DNA of 64,000 bases from positions 496,001-560,000 of the forward strand of contig NZ_JAWMTI010000002.1 of NCBI RefSeq assembly GCF_036959255.1. Direction: 5' to 3'. The translations under genes and the position numbers were made by a program. This document shows, one piece after another, positions 26,541-34,738 of the stretch. The stretch is from Olivibacter sp036959255 (lineage in GTDB: Bacteria; Bacteroidota; Bacteroidia; Sphingobacteriales; Sphingobacteriaceae). The notes beneath the pieces were generated by a model, which did no database searches, was not told the origin of the DNA, and saw nothing but the letters and a program-made list of their open reading frames with translations. Within the stretch, counting starts at the first letter, position 1. Each line of letters begins with the position of its first letter.

Positions 26541-26691
26541 ATGCTATTATTTACGAATTAAAAAATGAAAATTCACCGCATTTACAATGAAAAGGAGACC
26601 TGTTAAAAAAGGAGACCGGGAACAGAGTAAGAGAGGTTTCGCCAAATATACGAAAATATTCGCATATTTCGCACTAAACAGTCCGCGCAGT

Positions 26692-27549
26692 TTAAAGATG
26701 CTGTCGCAGATCACGTCCCGATGACGAATGTTTAATGTATAAAAGTGCTTTTGTCTTCAATTGTCTTATGCGCTCTGGTGTAAGCTTCAACTGATAGGCG
26801 ATTTCGTCGAGTGTTTGTGGCTCACTATTACTCAACCCGTAAAACATGGTAAGAATTTGTCGTTCACGTGGTGAAAGTTTTTTCAGCACCATATCAATAC
26901 GTAAATAAAGCGAGTCTTCCATCAATTGTTGATCGGTCGCAGGATCTGAACTAGCCAGACTATCTAATAATCGCTCTTCTTCCGAAAATACGGATGGTGC
27001 ATCAATTGATATTTGCCTTTCAGCATTCACCAGAGAAGCGATTATCTGCTGAGTTGAAGTTCCCAGTTCAATAGCTAATTCTTCTGCACTTGGCTCACGC
27101 TCCAGACGTTGTTCCATCTCCGCCTGGGAACGGCGTAGTTTGATCAAGTTGCTGATCTGATTTCCGGGAAGACGAACTACTCTGGATTGGATCGAAATGG
27201 CCGATATAATACTCTGCCTAATCCACCATACCGCATAGGAAATAAATTTGAACCCTTTTGTTTCATCAAAACGTTTAGCTGCTTTTACTAAACCAGCATT
27301 TCCTTCATTGATCAGATCTTCCAGTACTAAGCCCTGATATTGATATTGTTTCGCGACGGAAATCACAAAGCGTAAGTTGGCTTTTGTTAGACGTTCAAGG
27401 GCACTCTGATCTCCTGCTCTTATTTTTTCAGCTAGTGAGACTTCTTCGTCAGCACTGATCAACTCGAATTTGCTAACCTCATTTAAATATAAACTGAGGG
27501 AACGGTTATTGCGATTAGTAATCGAGTCGGTTATCTTTAATTGTCTCAT
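26692..27549 (-). CDS. RpoD-like group 2 sigma factor (divergent paralogue)
   Basis: A 285-residue sigma-70 factor without the region 1.1 arm, the size of Bacteroidota primary sigma factors. The core starts SLSLYLNEVSKFELISADEE. Region 2 has LTKANLRFVISVAKQYQYQG, EDLINEGNAGLVKAAKRFDE and FKFISYAVWWIRQSI; region 3 has VRLPGNQISNLIKLRR; region 4 ends LTPERIRQLKTKALLYIKHS. Primary sigma factors of this phylum normally read LTRERVRQIKEKAIRRLRH in the last helix, and end in a Leu-rich tail; here the helix and tail differ (SSGRDLRQHL). I therefore call it an alternative paralogue, likely with shifted -33 recognition. It sits between two cold-shock genes, each with its own promoter or terminator, suggesting a stress role. 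Confidence 0.8.
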   Translation of the reverse strand: MRQLKITDSITNRNNRSLSLYLNEVSKFELISADEEVSLAEKIRAGDQSALERLTKANLRFVISVAKQYQYQGLVLEDLINEGNAGLVKAAKRFDETKGFKFISYAVWWIRQSIISAISIQSRVVRLPGNQISNLIKLRRSQAEMEQRLEREPSAEELAIELGTSTQQIIASLVNAERQISIDAPSVFSEEERLLDSLASSDPATDQQLMEDSLYLRIDMVLKKLSPRERQILTMFYGLSNSEPQTLDEIAYQLKLTPERIRQLKTKALLYIKHSSSGRDLRQHL

Positions 27550-27589
27550 TAATCTTTTTTTTCAATGCGCGAAAACGTCCAGCCTAAAC

Positions 27590-27620
27590 AAAAAGCATTC
27601 TTCATTTAAAAGAATGCCCT
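27590..27620 (-). terminator. Terminator of the small csp gene
   Basis: GCATTCTT (27595-27602) pairs with AAGAATGC (27610-27617). Read leftward, the stem is followed by a TTTTTG run. It separates the 63-residue cold-shock gene from the sigma gene. Confidence 0.75.
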
Positions 27621-27636
27621 TAAATATGGGAATCAA

Positions 27637-27828
27637 TTAAGCTATCTTGACTTGTACGGCGCTCAAACCTTTGGTCCCATGCGTTACTTCGAAAGTAACC
27701 TCATCGTTCTCATGAATTTCATCAATGAGTTCCGAAATATGAACAAATATTTCCTTTTCCCCCGATTGCGGCGTTATAAACCCGAACCCACCGGATTCTT
27801 TAAAAAATTTTGCTACTCCTTTTTGCAT
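27637..27828 (-). CDS. cspA: CspA-family cold-shock protein
   Basis: A complete 63-residue single-domain cold-shock protein. RNP-1 is GGFGFITP and RNP-2 is IFVHISEL, both intact. The N-terminus is MQKGVAKFFKESGG and the end is GTKGLSAVQVKIA. It is a nucleic-acid chaperone that binds single-stranded RNA. The gene precedes the RpoD-like sigma gene on the same strand, but a terminator lies between them. A long leader is not obvious. Confidence 0.93.
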   Translation of the reverse strand: MQKGVAKFFKESGGFGFITPQSGEKEIFVHISELIDEIHENDEVTFEVTHGTKGLSAVQVKIA

Positions 27829-27848
27829 AATGACATCTAATTAAGTTA

Positions 27849-27983
27849 TTACTTCTTACCTTTTGATAAATTAGGTTTTCCTGTTGTTATTATTTCTATT
27901 TTTGAAGAAGTCTTTTTACTGTTTTGGTAATCAGACGAACTCTTCTTTTCTGTGCTTTTGGGTGTCTTTTTATCCCTACTCAT
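27849..27983 (-). CDS. Small Lys/Ser-rich basic protein
   Basis: A 44-codon frame starting MSRDKKTPKSTEKKSSSDYQ and ending NLSKGKK. It is rich in Lys, Ser and Thr, disordered in composition, and lies 20 bases upstream of the cspA start on the same strand, so the two could be co-transcribed. Similar Lys-rich tails occur in the other cold-shock gene at 26100. I do not recognise a family. It may be a nucleic-acid-binding accessory peptide. Confidence 0.5.
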   Translation of the reverse strand: MSRDKKTPKSTEKKSSSDYQNSKKTSSKIEIITTGKPNLSKGKK

Positions 27984-27995
27984 GGCTTATGTCAT

Positions 27996-28382
27996 TTAAT
28001 TATTTCTCATCAACTTTTCTAATCGTCGAATATTATTATCAAGTAAATTTTTATTCAAATCATCGTAATGATCGATTCGATATTGTTTTAATGTTGCTAT
28101 TATGGCATCAGCCTGTTCAATAAGCGATGAAATGAAGCGAAGAGCGCCAATTTTGGCATTTTCCATAGCCGTGACCTTATCTACGAAATCCTGCTGAATC
28201 AAACGAACCCCGATAAGTGAATATACCTGATTGGTCAGCGAATAGTATACCTTTACAGGGTGATTATCTTTCCAAATAGTTTTAAACGGTTTCATGTTAA
28301 TACGAACGAAATCATTTGAAGACATCGTTGTTATCTCGGTTGTATCGGTAAAAATTCTGTAATATCGATAGTAGCTCTCCAT
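27996..28382 (-). CDS. Hypothetical protein, 128 residues
   Basis: A cytoplasmic protein without signal or membrane segments. The first half is beta-type with FVRINMKPFKTIWKDN and VKVYYSLTNQVYSLIGVRLI; the second half is helical with FISSLIEQADAIIATLKQYR and a charged end. It lies 12 bases upstream of the Lys-rich protein gene on the same strand, so it may lead a three-gene cold-shock operon. No known family is recognised. Confidence 0.5.
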   Translation of the reverse strand: MESYYRYYRIFTDTTEITTMSSNDFVRINMKPFKTIWKDNHPVKVYYSLTNQVYSLIGVRLIQQDFVDKVTAMENAKIGALRFISSLIEQADAIIATLKQYRIDHYDDLNKNLLDNNIRRLEKLMRNN

Positions 28383-29059
28383 TGTTAAGATTGTTTTTCA
28401 CGTTAAATGCATCCTTTCCGGATGAAACATACACACATGAGTTATCATTCGGAAGGAATGATTCAATTCATGTTCTTCAGCTTCAAACTAGCTGATTTCA
28501 AGACCATAAAACTTTATTCTAAAAAAACAGCTGGTCAGTCTGATCGACTTTTAAATAATTTTGATGGAAAAAGAAGTATTGTAACAAGGGCTTAGATCTA
28601 TAGCCTCGAACTACCTGGTAGTTCCATATCAGCCAATTTACCCTCTTCTTTTGGAGATATACCGTAAAGATAATAAATTAATTGATAACCATCGAATTAT
28701 ATTCATATATTTTTCATCTATCCATTTTCAAAGCGTTTTTTCCAGGCATTCGTCAGGTCATTATTTTTCCTACATCGATATGCAGTAAATGATGCTTTAC
28801 GATAAATGAGTTCTGAGGAAAAGAGAAGCTTATTTGCTTTTGGCAAATTGGCTGGCTTACTATTAAATAGCGCAATAAATCTGTTTTTCAATACCCTGTA
28901 AAACAACAAGAGAATCTTGTAATCCGCCACCCACTATCGAATGACTTAATGACTAAGTTGAGGATGAATAGCCAATAAATCTAAATTCTGGAAAAGTTTA
29001 TCAGGTTGCATCAGAACCTTCGATTTAAGAAATTTAAACCGATATCATTGAGATAAACA
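28383..29059. other. Intergenic region, no supported gene
   Basis: About 680 AT-rich bases. Short frames exist at 28407-28595 (+) and 28718-28930 (-, GTG start) but their translations have no recognisable domain or good initiation context. A small hairpin GCATCC/GGATG is at about 28408-28425. I see no other structure. Confidence 0.45.
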
Positions 29060-29101
29060 AATAGCCGGCGATCTAATGAGGATGCCGGCTATTGTTTTTT
29101 T
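29060..29101. terminator. Strong intrinsic terminator after the DUF1080 gene
   Basis: AATAGCCGGC (29060-29069) pairs perfectly with GCCGGCTATT (29084-29093). The + side carries a T-run; read leftward it also ends the DUF1080 transcript. Confidence 0.8.
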
Positions 29102-29111
29102 ATATACAAGA

Positions 29112-30083
29112 TTACTTTGCCGGTGTAATGACAACTTTCCTAAACTCAATTGGACCATGATCTCCCTGGAAATAGATAGGCCCGGGCTCACCTTCATTGC
29201 TATCAAGTGCACCACCTGTAATTCCCGGTATTTCTTGATTAGCAATAATTGTTTTTCCGTTGGCTACAATAGTAACCATTCTACCCACCAGGGTAATATC
29301 ATAACTCTGCCATTCAGCCGGTCCTTTTACCGCCATCTCACTGGGTACTAAAAAACCATAGACTCCACCGAATAAATGGCTATTGGGATGATCGGTTTTT
29401 GGGTTATCAATTATCTGCACCTCATACCTACCTCTCAGATAAACACCACTGTTACTTCCTTCTTTATATCTAAACTCCACATGCAACTTAAAATCATTAA
29501 ATTTCTTTTCTGACACCAGATTTGCTCCCGATTCCGGACTCGTCAATATTCCGTCCTTTACAATCCATTGATTTTTGTCGCCAAGCGCTTTCCATCCCGT
29601 TAGATCTTTCCCATTAAACAGCTCAATAGGTTTTCCCCATGCAGGTTGCGCTGTCTTTGTCAAATACGGCGCCCTTACTCCCGTGTATGAATAGGTAGTA
29701 CCCGCACTCGTTGTAACCGAACCTTGAATACGGTCACCCGATACCGTTCCTTCCAAGACAAGATCACGCTCTTCTTGCTCCCATTGTGGGGGAATTGCAA
29801 AACTGAACTTACCATTCTCAAAATTAATTTTAGCTACAGGCCGAGCGCTTCCGCCGGTGCTGACAAAGCGTCCTACAAGTGTTTTAAAGCCCGATAATTC
29901 CACCTCCAACCAAGAAGGTGCTGATTTACCGTTTTCATCAACAGTAATATCCCAACGACCAATAAGCTCCCCTCCTGACACAGTATTTGTATGGATCGGT
30001 GCCACCTGTGCCTGTGCACTAAAAGGATCGGTAACAGCCAGCAGTAAACTGCACGTCAGGCCTAAAAATAGTTTTTTCTTCAT
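29112..30083 (-). CDS. DUF1080 protein (3-keto-disaccharide hydrolase family)
   Basis: A 323-residue exported protein; the signal peptide ends near SAQAQV (residue 27). Residues about 35-145 form a beta domain (GGELIGRWDITVDENGKSA and GSVTTSAGTTYSYTG). Residues about 150-323 are the DUF1080 jelly-roll: ELFNGKDLTGW, NSGVYLRGRYEVQIID, and GPIYFQGDHGPIEFRKVVI. DUF1080 enzymes hydrolyse 3-keto-glycosides in some Bacteroidota. The GMC oxidoreductase encoded at 61526-63262 could make such substrates, although the two genes are far apart. The gene is monocistronic. Confidence 0.83.
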   Translation of the reverse strand: MKKKLFLGLTCSLLLAVTDPFSAQAQVAPIHTNTVSGGELIGRWDITVDENGKSAPSWLEVELSGFKTLVGRFVSTGGSARPVAKINFENGKFSFAIPPQWEQEERDLVLEGTVSGDRIQGSVTTSAGTTYSYTGVRAPYLTKTAQPAWGKPIELFNGKDLTGWKALGDKNQWIVKDGILTSPESGANLVSEKKFNDFKLHVEFRYKEGSNSGVYLRGRYEVQIIDNPKTDHPNSHLFGGVYGFLVPSEMAVKGPAEWQSYDITLVGRMVTIVANGKTIIANQEIPGITGGALDSNEGEPGPIYFQGDHGPIEFRKVVITPAK

Positions 30084-30220
30084 AAATATGGTATTCTATA
30101 GTTACTATGGTCAATAAAGATATCGTTTTTTATTCACACACGAAATTTTTAGACCGAATACCCTTCCTGTAAAGATGACTGTATTCATGTCGAAAAGACT
30201 TTTCAACAAGGAAAAATTAG

Positions 30221-30859
30221 CTACACTTCCATATACTGCTGAAATTCAGCCACAAACTTTCCAACGTCTATACCATCGCACAGCGCATGGTGAACGTGTA
30301 TCGACATTGGAAGTAATAGCTGTTGCTGTTGTACGCTGTATTTTCCAAAAGTGATCTTCGGTATACTGTCATTACTTCCACCATATAGAGCATGTTCCAT
30401 TTGGGTAAACGAAAGATAAGGAAGCACAGAATAGTGTATAACATGTTGACAACTTGGGTCCGTCTGCAAACCCTTCGATTGCTTCTCTATATTTATTACC
30501 TTTTTCAGTTCAGCTTGGAAGTATTCAAATTCATGATGGAAATCAAAATAGGCAAATCCGAAGGTTCCGTCAGGCCTGAGAACGGTAATGGACCCTCCGA
30601 TCTCTTCGTATTCCAACACTTCCTCTTTCCACAAACGATAACGGAAAGCCTGCACCGAATTAACAGCTCGGAGCGAAAGATATAGGTAATAGCAAAAAAA
30701 AGAAATGCGATAAGTTTTGCAATAAGCAAAAGCCTTCGTGCAGTTTAATTGGGTTGTGATTCCCCAAAATGGTTTTTCAAATGATCTAAAAAAATTAAAA
30801 TGAGCTTGCCGCTTCCAATATTGTATATTGATCTGCTTGTAGGATACTTCTTTTTTCAT
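30221..30859 (-). CDS. Chloramphenicol acetyltransferase-like protein (CatA fold)
   Basis: A 212-residue acyl-CoA acetyltransferase of the CAT fold, cytoplasmic. The active-site segment is HVHHALCDGIDVGKF, with catalytic His at about 190 and the Asp that stabilises it. YKQINIQYWKRQAHFNFFRS at the start and the SFFCYYLYLSLRAVNSV helix fit the family. CatA homologues of unknown substrate are common in Bacteroidota chromosomes, so drug resistance should not be assumed. It is divergent from an AraC-type regulator, which may control it. Confidence 0.82.
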   Translation of the reverse strand: MKKEVSYKQINIQYWKRQAHFNFFRSFEKPFWGITTQLNCTKAFAYCKTYRISFFCYYLYLSLRAVNSVQAFRYRLWKEEVLEYEEIGGSITVLRPDGTFGFAYFDFHHEFEYFQAELKKVINIEKQSKGLQTDPSCQHVIHYSVLPYLSFTQMEHALYGGSNDSIPKITFGKYSVQQQQLLLPMSIHVHHALCDGIDVGKFVAEFQQYMEV

Positions 30860-30931
30860 GTAGCAAATATTTAATTTTGCTTATGGATATCGAGTACAAA
30901 AAAGGATTTTAACCAGCACAAACGGATTTTT

Positions 30932-31891
30932 ATGTACACCTTATATGATCATGAATTTACACAACTCGTAGATAGGCAATTTGCCGATGCAGTAAACGAT
31001 CAATGTAAAGCCATTGCTTATGACAATCAATTTAAGGCTACCACGCGTACCTTTCACAGTGCCCAATTTAATATACTTCAATTTGACTCCTCATTTCAAG
31101 AAGATGTGCGGGTCGTCAACTTTCGAGATTTTAATCACGTAAGTCTTCATTTTCAACTCAGAGGTTATTCCGATGCCCACATCTCTTGTTTTAAGCAGGC
31201 GCTACCGATGAAACGAGGAGAATTCAATATCATGAATTGTGTTGACCCAATTAGCAATTTTTCGTTCCCAAAGCAAAGCGTCTACAGTTATGTGTGTATT
31301 GGTATAAATCAACAGTATTTGGCTTCTTTGTTAACAACTTTTGGAAACAACTGGCAAAATTCAACAGAAAAACTTATCAGAAATCAACCTTTCAGCTTAT
31401 TTGACAAAGCAAAACATTTTGGTCCAGTATTGCATCAAACGCTTCAATTGATCATTGATCCACCGATTATCGACATCCTTAAACCGGTTTATATTCATCA
31501 CAAAATTGAAGAGCTCATACTGCTATCGTTCAGTGAATCTTTAATAACTTCAAAACAGGGCCATCTGCCATTCAACCAACGGGATATTGATTTGCTCTAT
31601 GATTTAAAAGCATTCTTAGATAATAATTTTCTAATGGAACATACGCTTGCTAAGCTGGCTAGACAAGCTGGAATTAATGAATTCAAGCTAAAAAAAGGAT
31701 TCAAAAAACTGTTTAAATATACTGTATTCGGCTACATTAATCACTTACGCATGGAATATAGTCAAAGCCTACTTCGAGAAGGTGTACTTTCGCTGGGTAC
31801 TATTGCTGCGCTCATCGGTTACCAATCTGACGCATCTTTTATTCGAGCTTTTAAAAACTACTACGGCTTCTTGCCGAAAAAGAAAAACTAA
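30932..31891 (+). CDS. AraC-family transcriptional regulator
   Basis: A 319-residue regulator. The N-terminal half is a ligand-binding domain without a clear match. The C-terminal double HTH spans about residues 225-319: HTLAKLARQAGINEFKLKKG, then FGYINHLRMEYSQSLLREG and IAALIGYQSDASFIRAFKNY. The distance to the divergent CAT-like gene is 72 bases, so it may regulate it in response to a small molecule. The DedA gene is convergent with a gap of two bases. Confidence 0.88.
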   Translation: MYTLYDHEFTQLVDRQFADAVNDQCKAIAYDNQFKATTRTFHSAQFNILQFDSSFQEDVRVVNFRDFNHVSLHFQLRGYSDAHISCFKQALPMKRGEFNIMNCVDPISNFSFPKQSVYSYVCIGINQQYLASLLTTFGNNWQNSTEKLIRNQPFSLFDKAKHFGPVLHQTLQLIIDPPIIDILKPVYIHHKIEELILLSFSESLITSKQGHLPFNQRDIDLLYDLKAFLDNNFLMEHTLAKLARQAGINEFKLKKGFKKLFKYTVFGYINHLRMEYSQSLLREGVLSLGTIAALIGYQSDASFIRAFKNYYGFLPKKKN

Positions 31892-31893
31892 TA

Positions 31894-32487
31894 CTACAAG
31901 CCCTTAACTGCTTTGACAATGCGGATGAGAACGGGTGATGTTAAACCGAGAATAATAACTGCGATGATATAATTGAGGTAGGGTTTTAACACGGGCACTT
32001 TACCAATAAAGTAGCCGGTCAGTGAAAAACTTATCACATAAAAAACTGAACCGAGTGTCGCGTATGCCAGAAAGCGATAAAAATAAACTTTGGTAATACC
32101 AGCCATTATTGGTACAAAAGTACGTATCACAGGGAAAAACAAAGCAATGGAAATGGCTATGGCACCGTGTTTATGAAAGAATCTTTGGGCCGCTAGCAGA
32201 TATTCTTGTTTGAAAAATCGAGAATCATTCCGTTTATGAAGATAAGGCGCAATTTTTTTCCCAAAAATATATCCCGTAATATTTCCGGCAATGGCCGCTA
32301 TTATTAGTAATAGGCAAAGCGTGACTAAGTCATAGTGATATCTTCCTGCGGCAATAAGGACACCCGCCGTAAACATAAAACCTCCACTTGGTAAGAAAAA
32401 CAGAAAAATCAAACCAATTTGTCCATAAACCGAAAAAATTAAAAAAAATAAACCTCCTTGATTTAGTAATGCTTCTGTATCAAACAT
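31894..32487 (-). CDS. DedA/SNARE-associated family membrane protein
   Basis: About 197 residues from MFDTEALLNQG; a Met five codons upstream is equally possible. Multi-pass inner-membrane protein with the DedA core: IFLFFLPSGGFMFTAGVLI, GNITGYIFGKKIAPYL and the substrate-site helix FFPVIRTFVPIMAGI. The family includes flippases for undecaprenyl phosphate and phosphatidylethanolamine. The conserved Arg in FPVIRTF and Gly-rich GNITGYIFG match. No operon partner is visible. Confidence 0.85.
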   Translation of the reverse strand: MFDTEALLNQGGLFFLIFSVYGQIGLIFLFFLPSGGFMFTAGVLIAAGRYHYDLVTLCLLLIIAAIAGNITGYIFGKKIAPYLHKRNDSRFFKQEYLLAAQRFFHKHGAIAISIALFFPVIRTFVPIMAGITKVYFYRFLAYATLGSVFYVISFSLTGYFIGKVPVLKPYLNYIIAVIILGLTSPVLIRIVKAVKGL

Positions 32488-32797
32488 GGCGCAAACATAC
32501 ATAAATTTAGGTGGTCCGCCAGAAGGTGAAAAAGAATAGCGGTAAAAAAGCGGTACCAGGAAAGATCAGTAACACGCTTAACATATGCAAACAAAACGAA
32601 TTTTAAAACGTTTTAGTTAAGAGCTGTCAGCAAATTGCATGAATTATGTATACGAAATCCGCTGGCTGGCGCCCACAATAGGACACCAATTATGATCGAT
32701 ATGCACACCCCTATTTATGGTTACCTGCCACTGTTAACGCTCTTTCCCTTTCTAGTTAAATCCACATTAATTATATAAATCTAAAACAATAACAAAA

Positions 32798-34048
32798 ATG
32801 AAAAACTTATCTTTCAACACGATTCTCTTTTTATTATTGCTTCTAAGCTCCTGCCAAAAGGAAGTGATCAATGCATCAAAAGATGCAAAAATGATTGCAA
32901 ACAATGAGTCTGCGATAGACACGCCAATTTTCTTACGGCGAGCTGATACATTAATGACATCGATTACGCAACTATTTCTCGATGGTAAACCGCGCGATAT
33001 TTGGACGAATACCTATCCACATAGCGATGGTTATTGGGACGGAGCGGCAGTTATTTGGGGACACGGCGCTGCATTTTCCGGTTATACCGCTTTGAAAGAA
33101 GCGGCGGAAAGATTCCCGGAATACAAAAGTAAGTACGAAAATGCCTATGACAATCGTCTTTTAACTGCCATTGATATGTTTCGTAATACGCGAAATGGAG
33201 GACCGGAAGCCTATGCTGTTTATCCAGGGGACGGTGATGAACGGTATTATGATGACAATATTTGGGTGGGATTAGATATGATAGATCTTTATACATTAAC
33301 AAACGACAGCAAATATTTGGATAGAGCCGAGTTGGTATGGAATTTTATTTTATCGGGCACCGACTCACTCATGGGCGGAGGCGTATATTGGAAAGAAGGA
33401 GGAAATTCAAAAAACACATGCTCTACTGCACCTGCCGCAGTTTTGGCTGCCAAATTATATCTTGCCACGCAGGAAAGTAGCTATCTTGAAAGTGCTAAAA
33501 ATTTATATAGTTGGCTGAAAAGTACATTGCAAGACCCCAGTGATTATCTTTATTGGGACAATGTACATCTGAGCGATGAAAATGATCCCAATAGTGCGTT
33601 AGTGATTGCGAAAGAAAAGTACACCTATAATGCCGGGCAGCCAATGCAGGCAGCCTCTCTCCTATACAACATCACCCATGAGGAACAGTATCTTATTGAT
33701 GCCCAAAATATTGCACAGGCTGCCTATGCTAAATGGTTTATTCCTTTCAACTCTTCGATACTCGGCGAATCATTCCAAATATTGGAACCTGGTCATGTTT
33801 GGTTTCAAGCGATTATGTTGCGTGGCTATATTGAGTTGTATAAGATCGACAAGGATCGAACTTATATCACGGCTTATGAAAAAACACTCAGTCATGCTTG
33901 GTTATCCGACTGCCGCAATGCCGGCACAAACTTGTTAAACAGCGACTTCAGAGGTGGCACCACGCAAAACAAGTGGGAAATCTTACATGAAGGAGCTTGT
34001 GTAGAAATGCTGGCAAGATTGGCTTCTTTAGAAGAAAACGGTCACTAA
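32798..34048 (+). CDS. GH76-family alpha-mannanase lipoprotein
   Basis: A 416-residue lipoprotein with signal and lipobox LLLLLLSSCQKE. The catalytic domain is an (alpha/alpha)6 barrel of GH76 alpha-1,6-mannanases: DGYWDGAAVIWGHGAAFSG, the paired Asp motif YYDDNIWVGLDM (Asp152/Asp153), GGGVYWKEGG and the late HVWFQAIMLRG. It probably cuts the mannan backbone at the cell surface. GH92 at 42809 could trim side chains. There is no adjacent SusC/SusD pair, which is unusual for a surface mannanase. A terminator follows after 19 bases. Confidence 0.88.
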   Translation: MKNLSFNTILFLLLLLSSCQKEVINASKDAKMIANNESAIDTPIFLRRADTLMTSITQLFLDGKPRDIWTNTYPHSDGYWDGAAVIWGHGAAFSGYTALKEAAERFPEYKSKYENAYDNRLLTAIDMFRNTRNGGPEAYAVYPGDGDERYYDDNIWVGLDMIDLYTLTNDSKYLDRAELVWNFILSGTDSLMGGGVYWKEGGNSKNTCSTAPAAVLAAKLYLATQESSYLESAKNLYSWLKSTLQDPSDYLYWDNVHLSDENDPNSALVIAKEKYTYNAGQPMQAASLLYNITHEEQYLIDAQNIAQAAYAKWFIPFNSSILGESFQILEPGHVWFQAIMLRGYIELYKIDKDRTYITAYEKTLSHAWLSDCRNAGTNLLNSDFRGGTTQNKWEILHEGACVEMLARLASLEENGH

Positions 34049-34067
34049 AGCCTTATCAAAATTAAGC

Positions 34068-34098
34068 AGAACCTGATTAGGAGTCAGGTTCTTCGCTT
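34068..34098 (+). terminator. Terminator of the GH76 gene
   Basis: AGAACCTGA (34068-34076) pairs with TCAGGTTCT (34084-34092), then TCGCTTTT. Confidence 0.75.
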
Positions 34099-34269
34099 TT
34101 AACTGTAAATTTTCGAAAAAGTTCATTAGGCTTATCTAAATTTTTCGTAACTTGTAAACACGCTATAGTAACATTTATTTAAAGATTTACTAATCTAGTT
34201 TTTGAATTTTTGTAAGCGGACAAGATACCTTATATTCATTGAATATAAAAGTTTTAAATCAACACTAAC

Positions 34270-34449
34270 ATGAAAACAACTACGAGAGATTTATCAGAAC
34301 TATTGAAGGCCCGTGATCAAATGATGGCTGCAATAGCCTTTACAGTCACGAAGGATTCTAAACCTGAAGGACGAATGGAAACGACTGAACAAATAGGACA
34401 GGCTATTTCGCTTCACCTTTTAGATTTGATTAAAGATCGCTGTAAATAA
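34270..34449 (+). CDS. Small cytoplasmic protein, 59 residues
   Basis: A clean frame starting MKTTTRDLSELLKARDQMM and ending LLDLIKDRCK. It is helix-rich, acidic to neutral, and has no signal peptide. It is preceded by an AT-rich promoter-like stretch and followed by hairpins at 34484-34512. I recognise no domain. Coding potential is supported by codon pattern and bounding hairpins only. Confidence 0.5.
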   Translation: MKTTTRDLSELLKARDQMMAAIAFTVTKDSKPEGRMETTEQIGQAISLHLLDLIKDRCK

Positions 34450-34483
34450 GCGAAAGTCTCCCCCATTCTTCTCATCATTAAAA

Positions 34484-34512
34484 ACATCCCGTGGTATCAA
34501 TACCGGGGATGT
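34484..34512 (+). terminator. Hairpin downstream of the small gene
   Basis: ACATCCCGTGGTAT and ATACCGGGGATGT form a long stem with a tiny loop and one bulge. There is no T-run right after it, so termination is probable but not typical. A second hairpin ATCGAG/CTCGAT follows at 34522-34539. Confidence 0.5.
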
Positions 34513-34738
34513 CAATTGTATATCGAGCATAATCTCGATGATGGATTATATTGCCTAAAAATTAGCACCCAAAAGAAATACCACCTCGCGGAGTGACGTG
34601 AACTAATTATGTAAGTCATCAGATAATTATTTTATTATTTTAAAACAAAAATGCTTCTTTTGTATTTTATACTAAATCAATTTTATTAAAGGCCGCTATG
34701 AGCCTTTGGGATATTAACATTTATAAACCAAAACGATT

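Noticed and set aside
28407..28930. Two short frames (62 and 70 codons) in the gap after the cold-shock cluster
   Set aside because: One starts with GTG, both lack recognisable domains, and no terminator or promoter frames them.
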